The notes beneath the pieces were generated by a model that saw only the letters and a program-made list of their open reading frames with translations, was not told where the DNA came from and searched no databases. This document shows, one piece after another, positions 57,142 through 64,000 of a DNA stretch of 64,000 bases. This DNA is from Corella eumyota (Eukaryota > Chordata > Ascidiacea > Phlebobranchia > Corellidae), in the NCBI GenBank assembly GCA_963082875.1, contig OY720103.1, positions 1,240,001-1,304,000 on the forward strand, written 5' to 3'. The translations under genes were made by a program, and so were the position numbers. Positions within the stretch are counted from its first letter, which is position 1. Each line of letters starts with the position of its first letter.

Positions 57142-60100
57142 TCAAGAGCGAGTGCCGTAACGTTGATGTGGCGGCTTCTGTTGAGAAGCAAGTTGTTGAT
57201 TTCGTAACTTTTTCATTTCTAAAACTTCGGCCATTGTAAAACCTTGAAAATCAATTTTACACAAGACTTATAAATTTATCATATTTTGTATAGGTATTTA
57301 AACTTACTTTATATATTAACTAAGTTCTACACTTTAGATATTGTAATTTACATGCAAATTAGCAGGCATTGTGATTTTAAGCTCCTTTTTCCACTATTTT
57401 TAGCAATCAAAATATATTAATAATGAAATGCATTAATTAGTAAAATTAATTCTTACTTAAAAGCAATATTCAAAAGCATTACAGAATTAACCACAAAACA
57501 CACTTAAATAAAGAGTGCATTCCTTAAAAAGACAAGTCAAAAAATAAATTAACGCAAGCATAACTGACAAAAATATTTTCAAACTTGAATTAAACAAACA
57601 AAGATTTTCGGTGATTACTCTATTTTACTAAAACACAAATTATTTAATCACCTGATCCTATTCCCGCGCTAAAGTGAATTAATAAAAAGATATTTAAAAA
57701 GGGTGTTAGTAAAAATAAAACCTAAACATACATGCTTCAATTCATCAAATTATGTCAACAAATGTTGAATAAAAATTTTAAAAATCTAGTTTTTGTTTTA
57801 CTTCTATATCTACTAAAACTATCAACTCTATATCTAATATGCTATAAGGTTAATGCTTGTGACTTAGTTAAGCATTTTTACCCATTAATTTTTACGCATC
57901 AGTGGATGGTCAATTAGTAAACCTAAATAAAAACAAAAAAAAATAAAAAGCAACCCCTCTCAAAAAATGGTTCTTACCGAATGTTGATACATTAGTACTT
58001 GTACATACTTTCATGCCATAACCTCTATATTAAAATTTGATTATTTTTTAGGATTTATTAACCGTGCAGACAAAAACATTTTTTTTTTATTACTACTTAA
58101 TCATGATTTTATATTTCTACCCCTTATAAATAAACCCTAATGTAGAAAATGGTTAGTGGTTATATATAGTGTGTGGTGCACATATTGACATAAAATACAA
58201 CACATTTTAATAACCATGCAAAGTTAGTTTTACCTGAATTTGAAAGGTTTTTACTTTTTGAATCGCCAGTTGCTAACTCATCTCTTGGTGAGGTACCTTG
58301 TGTTCTATAAAAATTCAACAAAACAAAATCAATTTTGATCACCGAAAAATATTTAAAATAAATTTAAAATTTCATTTTTTAATCATTTTATTTTACCTCC
58401 CTCCTCTTATGGACACAACTGGTTGTCCTCCACCTCTGATTGTTGATACACCACCATGTGGTGAATTTTGTCCCGCTCTGATTGGTTTAGCTGTTAAACA
58501 ATAGAAAGTTTATGTGATGTCTTTTGTACAATTTAAAAAAAAATATATAAAGGTGCTAACCAATTTGTGCCGAATGGCCACGTCTGTTCATGTTCTTTGC
58601 TCTAACAGCTTCCTTGATTTTATCAACCTCGTGTTGGTATCTAAAAATTTAATTAAATAATGTTATATAAAAAAAAAGTAAAATTTATGCATAATTGCTT
58701 AAAATTAACACAATTTTTTCCATACCTCTTTCTATCTCTCATTGCCCCTTCTTTAGCATCTCTTAATGCTTGCTCCAATGCTTTTACTCTCTCTGCAGTA
58801 GCTCTCAATCTTTTTTCAAGTTTGGGCAGCTCACATCTCAAGTCAGCATTATCACGAACGAGCTGACATAAAAAAATACGGTTTAAGATCTTAGGTTATA
58901 AAATTTTGAAGGTTTTAAAACAACAAAAACATAATTTAAATTACTTGTTTGTGAACTTTTGTAAGTTGGTCCAAGTTTCCTTCCAGAAACGAGATCTTTT
59001 GTTTTTGGACGACAGATCCCCCAACATCGTCAACATCATCACCACCAGGAGGCTGTAAAGAGCAAAAAATTATATTAAATTAAAATAACAAATAAGTTTC
59101 AAATTGTTTTAATACTGTTTTACCTTCTTGACTTTGGCGTTAAGGTCTCGCACAAAAAGTTTTCGTAAGTTGTGCAAAGTCTGGAGTTCTTTACTAACTG
59201 TCTCTTCCAAACCCTATTGATACAAAAGTTTGATTAAAAGTTAAATTAAACATTAACAAAATACAAAACCAGTTAAATTTACTGGTCTATATAATGCCCT
59301 ACATTCAGGATTTCAATTTTCATAATATGGTTGCAACTCTTAACTAATATTTGCCAGCGTCAACTAACCTTGCACCACCAACATCAGTTTTTATTTATTT
59401 TGTAGGTTAATAAAATATGTAGATATTTATCAGCCACTAAAGCTTTAAATATTTTTAAAGAGCAAATTTATTTTTTTACTTTGAGATCTTGTCTTGCTTG
59501 TTCTCTGCGATCAAACTTTGAGTGAAGTTCTTTCAACTTAAATTCTTTTTCTTTCTCATCTTTCCTAAGTTTCTCAAAATCAGATTGGAGTTTATTGTGC
59601 TCAAGTTCCAGTTTTTGGTGATTACTAAAAACAATTTGAAAATATTAACAAAATCTAACTTTTTATAAATATTTTTAACCTACAGAGTATAGAGTACCTG
59701 CTTTCGGGGGTTGCTTGTTAATTAAACATTAGCTAAATGAATGTTAGTATATGTAGTTTCTAAGCTATTAGTCTTACAAATAAAAAGTAAAACATTTTAA
59801 GGTCAAAATATGATCCACTCACTCTTTCAAATCTTTAATGAGCATCATTTTCTCTTCTACTTCATCTCGGAGCTTGGAGAGTTGAACTTGATGAACATTT
59901 TGATGAGAATCTATTTGTTCTTTCATATTTACTTTAAGATCCTCAGCTGTCTTCTGGTGGTCCTGAAAAAAACATTTAAAGTTTTAAGTTAAAAAGATGT
60001 AAAAAAAAACAATAAAAAGGGAACAACTTTTCTTGGAAATTTGTGTTTTATAAAATTTAAAATAACAATTAATTTAAAACTCTAAACTTACCATCGACTC

Positions 60101-63100
60101 TTTTTCTTTGTCCTCTAGAGCCAGAAGTCGAAGCTGCTCGCTCGATTTAAGATGAGAGATGTCCTCGTTAAGTTTATCGATGGATTCCTCCAAGCTTCTC
60201 TTCTTATTCTCAACATCTTTCATGTACTCCACCAGCGACTTCATCTTTGCTTCATGCTAAAAAAATCCAAGAAAACTAGTTACTATATATAACAGAACCT
60301 AATGATTAAACGATATATACATATTATTATCCAAGTTCAATTTACAGGACTTTGAAATAACAAACTGCTGCTTGCGGGCAAATATGGCAGGTGATTAAAA
60401 AAGTAACTATTAAAATGGGTAAAAACGTAACCCATAAAGCGCCTTAATCATATTATTAAAAGCACAATATTTAAAAAAAATAATATAGGAGGGAAATGTA
60501 AACTACAAGGACCATAAAGTTAAGTGTCATATTTTACAAAGTTTTAACTTTATAACATACCAAGGTACAAAAAAGGACAAAAAACATATTTTGATGTTTT
60601 AAATAATTTATAGAATGAGGTAAGAGGTTTTACAGCGAAAGTAAGAAATAAGAAAATGTTATAGATACTAAATAAATCATGAACAAAACTAGGCAGAAAA
60701 ACAAAGTATTTTAAATATTAAATAAGAATACTTTGTCTATTAAAACTTATATATTTATATATGTAAACTATTTAATAGAACTTCCTAATAATGTTAACTA
60801 AAGTATTGCCATATAAAGTCTTGAATTAAATAAAATTTTTAAATAAAAAGTCGATATTTGTAAAATAAACTACAAATAAATACCTGTGAAATAAGTAGTT
60901 GGGATGATGCTAATTCTTTTTCTGATTCATCCAACTTTATTTTATTTTCTTCTTCTTTTGATTGAAGATTTTGACATTTACTTGCAAGTTGTTTGACTTC
61001 TGATTTCATTTGTGAAACATAGAGGCGAGCCATTATTATTTCTTCATCAAATTTCTCACCTACAGCAACAGGAATTTGCTAAAAAATAAAACAAATTATA
61101 CTAAATAAAAAAAAATACTAAAATAATAAAAATTTTATAAAAACAAAATAAAAATCGTCTCTTACATAATAAAAAAATGTCACATATAATTAAACAAAGG
61201 CTACCAAACTGTTTATAAAGTAGTTTAACTATCAGTATATGGACTATGTATATTTATTAATTTATTTGTCCAACAGGTTTTAAAAATAAAAAGAGTGTTG
61301 AAGATGTGTAGAAAAGTATCATGGGTAAATTAGTCACAACATAATAAAGAAACCAAGTAATACAGCATTTAATAAACTATAGCGTGAAAACATTTTACTG
61401 GTATATCTTCTACAGAATGTACCTTAAATATATACTTACATGCTGTTCTTTGTTACCAATAGCCGTCCCTATTTCACCAAGATCTTTCAACATTGAAGTC
61501 ATCATATCACCAACTCGTTTACGATGCACCTCACTTGTATCTTTCAAATGTGAAACCTCCTTCTCAAGTGTACTAACTGCTTTCTATATCAAAAAAAAAT
61601 CATAGATGTTTAAATATACAAAGAAAATTTGATATAAAGTTGTTGATGAAAAAGGACAGCACTTAAAAATTTATCTGAACTTGACTTGGATAATCTTTTG
61701 TTATCTATTTAAAATAAAGCTTAGTGGTTTATATATTCATGTATGTCTAACTTATAGGTTTTAAAAATTGATAAAAATGCTGTTTGTGGTGCAGATAAAT
61801 TATCACAGCACAGAAAAATATTATTTGAGAGTTGCGATCATGTTACAACAAATAAAATGCCGACTGTAAGGCATGTTGTTGACTGGTAATTTTAAAGTAA
61901 AAATTAATATTTTATATTAAAACATTAAACTTACATTTTTGACGGTAAGTTCCTCAGTAATTTGAAGTAATTCCTTGCTTTTATCTTCAGCAATTTGAAC
62001 TTTTCTGTCGTAATTTTGAGCAAGTTCCTCAAGAGCTTGAAGGACGTCTTGAACTTCTTCTTTAGCTTGCTCATTCTCAACCTAAATAAAAACAACTTTA
62101 AAAAAACATGTCAAGAATAAAATTTTGCCTAGTTGAAATTGCTAAATGAAATAAATGTTTAGGGTTTACTATTTCAATGAAGAAACTATGAAGTTATATT
62201 TACCTGAAGTCTGTTCATTTCATCTTGAACATTTTCATAATCAACTCTTGTTTGAGCGATAATTTCTTCTTGTTCCAACATTTGTTCTTTTAATTGCTCG
62301 ATTCTTTGTGAAGTTTGATTTATTTCCTCATCCTAAAAAAATAAAAATTTTAAAATGTGGCAAAATTTTTCAACAACACATTTTAACTTAATTTGGACCA
62401 GTAATCAATTTTTTTAACCCTTTTTGATTACTGTTTAACCCTTTTTGATTAAGCCCAAATTTCATGAGCTAAGTCCCACAAAAATCCCCTTTTTTGAATA
62501 AAATTTTAACCCACCTTGTCATCCAGCATCTTGTAAAGATTATTTCGTTCTTCTTCCAAAGAATCTGTGGTGGCTGTAGTCATAAGAGAATCATTTGATT
62601 GCACTGATGTGATCTAGCAAAAAAATCATAATCAACAACTTCATGGGCAAGGTACTGTTATAAGTTGGCCAAAACAATAATTCAATGTTCATTGTTGTGT
62701 AAAATGTTTTCCTTTATAAGGAGTAGAGTTACCTACCCAACCCAGTCATAAGTTAACTTTGACAGTTTAGGTTCCTCAGATAAAAAAAAGTGAATTGGTT
62801 TCAGGATTTCGAAAGATCATTTTGTTTAAAACTTTTACCGAAAGCACGAATAAACAGAAACAGTGGGGATCAAACTAAGAACCTTGTATAAAAAGTTAAG
62901 TGTTTTCACCCTTATATGCCAGTTAAAATTGGGCAAGTTACCTGGTTTATAACCTGACTTGTTGGCACAGTGGGTTGGTTGTCAACTATTGCTGCTAGAT
63001 TTCGATTTTTCGTGTTAACCTGCTCACCAGTGGGCACTGTATCACCTAAACACAATCATTAAAAGTTAAAACTAGTTGTACGGTTATGTGTTAGTTACAG

Positions 63101-63941
63101 GTACATATATAGATAACAGAAAGCATTATACAAATTTATACAGCAGCAAAATTGAAAGAAATACACAACTGACAAAGAAAACATTGCACAAACACCAAAC
63201 TTACATATTTGGTTGCAATTTTCATCTTAGTAAGCATAGAAAAAAATAAAAATATTGAACTAAGTTTCTTAAAAGTGGTTAGTATTTACAAACTTGCAAG
63301 CATTAGGTTTGTGTTAGTTCACAAACTGTATAGCTTGTAGATTTTTTTTAATAACAAAACAATAAAAAATTTAAAAAAAGCGTTTTTCAACATATTGAAA
63401 ACCTCTGTATATCTAAAAACTTTATATAAAATTTGATTTAAAAAAAACTATTTTACCATTTCTCCATCTTGTTAATTCCTTCTCCATATGAGCGATAGTG
63501 TTTGCATATTGTTTACATCTATCCCTCTCCTTCTCATACTTCTTCATCCACTGTTCTGCAGTTAACTCAACATTTGCTTGTACTGAATTCTTGATGGTCT
63601 TTGCCCTTAAAAATAAGTCCAAATAACAATAAATTAGAACATTGTCATTATTTTTTAAAAATACATACGAATAAAACCTTTAAAATCTTTTTAAAATTGT
63701 TTGCCTTTGAACCTTTTTTTAAATAGCAAAAACTTATAGATATTAGTAGATATGTTCTTGTAAAAATAATAAACGGTATCCAATTAACTCACCTTACACC
63801 AAACAGTAATGTTGACTTTGTTTCTGCTTCATTATAACTTGCAGGCGAGCAACAAATAAAAATTGTTGTGCGACAATTCCCCCCCAAACTGTCTTGTAAG
63901 ATTCGAGTCATTTTACTATCTCTATATGGGATATGAGTTTT
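57142..63941 (-). CDS. KIF5: Kinesin-1 heavy chain, KIF5-type (3' part, 18 exons)
   Basis: A plus-end-directed microtubule motor for organelle and vesicle transport. Only its C-terminal 748 codons are in the window; most of the motor domain lies beyond 64,000. Exons, 5' to 3': 63793-63941, 63457-63605, 62942-63045, 62515-62613, 62204-62332, 61935-62081, 61440-61583, 60884-61078, 60092-60256, 59823-59962, 59480-59624, 59124-59213, 58945-59052, 58726-58862, 58561-58640, 58397-58490, 58234-58304, 57142-57242. All are GT-AG and the phases agree throughout. The first exon holds the motor motif [17 protein letters not shown] and [18 protein letters not shown]. The second holds the neck linker and neck coil ([23 protein letters not shown]). 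A long coiled-coil stalk follows, then the conserved tail ([20 protein letters not shown]) and the autoinhibitory QIAKPIR motif. The last three exons add a Gly-rich IRGGG segment and a C-terminal stretch ending QRYGTRS that I do not recognise from vertebrate KIF5. Full length would be roughly 1,020 residues. Confidence 0.95.
57243..58233 (-). other. Last intron of the kinesin gene
   Basis: About 990 bp, the longest kinesin intron complete in the window. It is AT-rich with no recognisable embedded gene. A plus-strand frame of about 61 codons near 57,732 is a Leu/Tyr/Asn-rich composition artefact. Confidence 0.7.
60257..60883 (-). other. Kinesin intron between stalk exons
   Basis: About 630 bp of AT-rich intron sequence with no embedded feature that I can recognise. 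Confidence 0.7.
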
Positions 63942-64000
63942 CTAAAAAAAAAACAAGTTTTTTTAAGTCTTCTTTAAGGTAAAAGCATTAACTTTCAAGT

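Overview
The window is AT-rich nuclear DNA from an animal: genes are split by short GT-AG introns, and the encoded proteins are typical metazoan housekeeping types (a mitochondrial glycine carrier, cytochrome c, kinesin-1 heavy chain). The compact introns and base composition fit a tunicate such as Ciona best. That is an inference, and another AT-rich invertebrate is not excluded.

Left gene block (1-7,070). A nine-exon SLC25A38-type mitochondrial glycine carrier lies on the plus strand (1,987-4,140). It converges on two intronless C2H2 zinc-finger genes in tandem on the minus strand (4,773-5,582 and 5,811-6,791). These two are paralogues that share a 42-residue N-terminal motif but differ in finger number (4 and 5).

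Repeat block (about 7,071-51,150). Some 39.3 kb (7,829-47,152) is one head-to-tail satellite with a 311-312 bp monomer, about 126-127 copies, all in one orientation, with no gene inside. Diagnostic substitutions show higher-order structure: 4-, 5- and 6-monomer repeats (about 1,247, 1,558 and 1,867 bp) and multi-kilobase block duplications at constant offsets (+19,533, +11,482 and +5,559). The satellite abuts a 2.6 kb minisatellite whose units occur in both orientations and form long near-perfect palindromes (47,153-49,750). Then comes a degenerate repeat rich in GACATCATC (49,751-51,150). A diverged, inverted copy of that last repeat sits left of the satellite (7,071-7,330), so the array lies between inverted flanks.

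Right gene block (51,150-64,000). After AT-rich spacer with a doubtful small gene (51,714-52,201), a four-exon cytochrome c gene lies on the minus strand (53,682-54,632). About 0.5-0.75 kb upstream of it are two perfect CRE palindromes. The 3' part of a kinesin-1 (KIF5-type) heavy chain follows on the minus strand: 18 exons, 57,142-63,941, from the end of the motor domain through stalk and tail. Its 5' exons lie beyond the right edge.

The genes are ordinary and show no operon-like cooperation. The unusual content is the nested satellite, its palindromic neighbour and the inverted flanks. All coordinates and splice sites were read by eye; homology calls rest on recognised motifs, not on searches.
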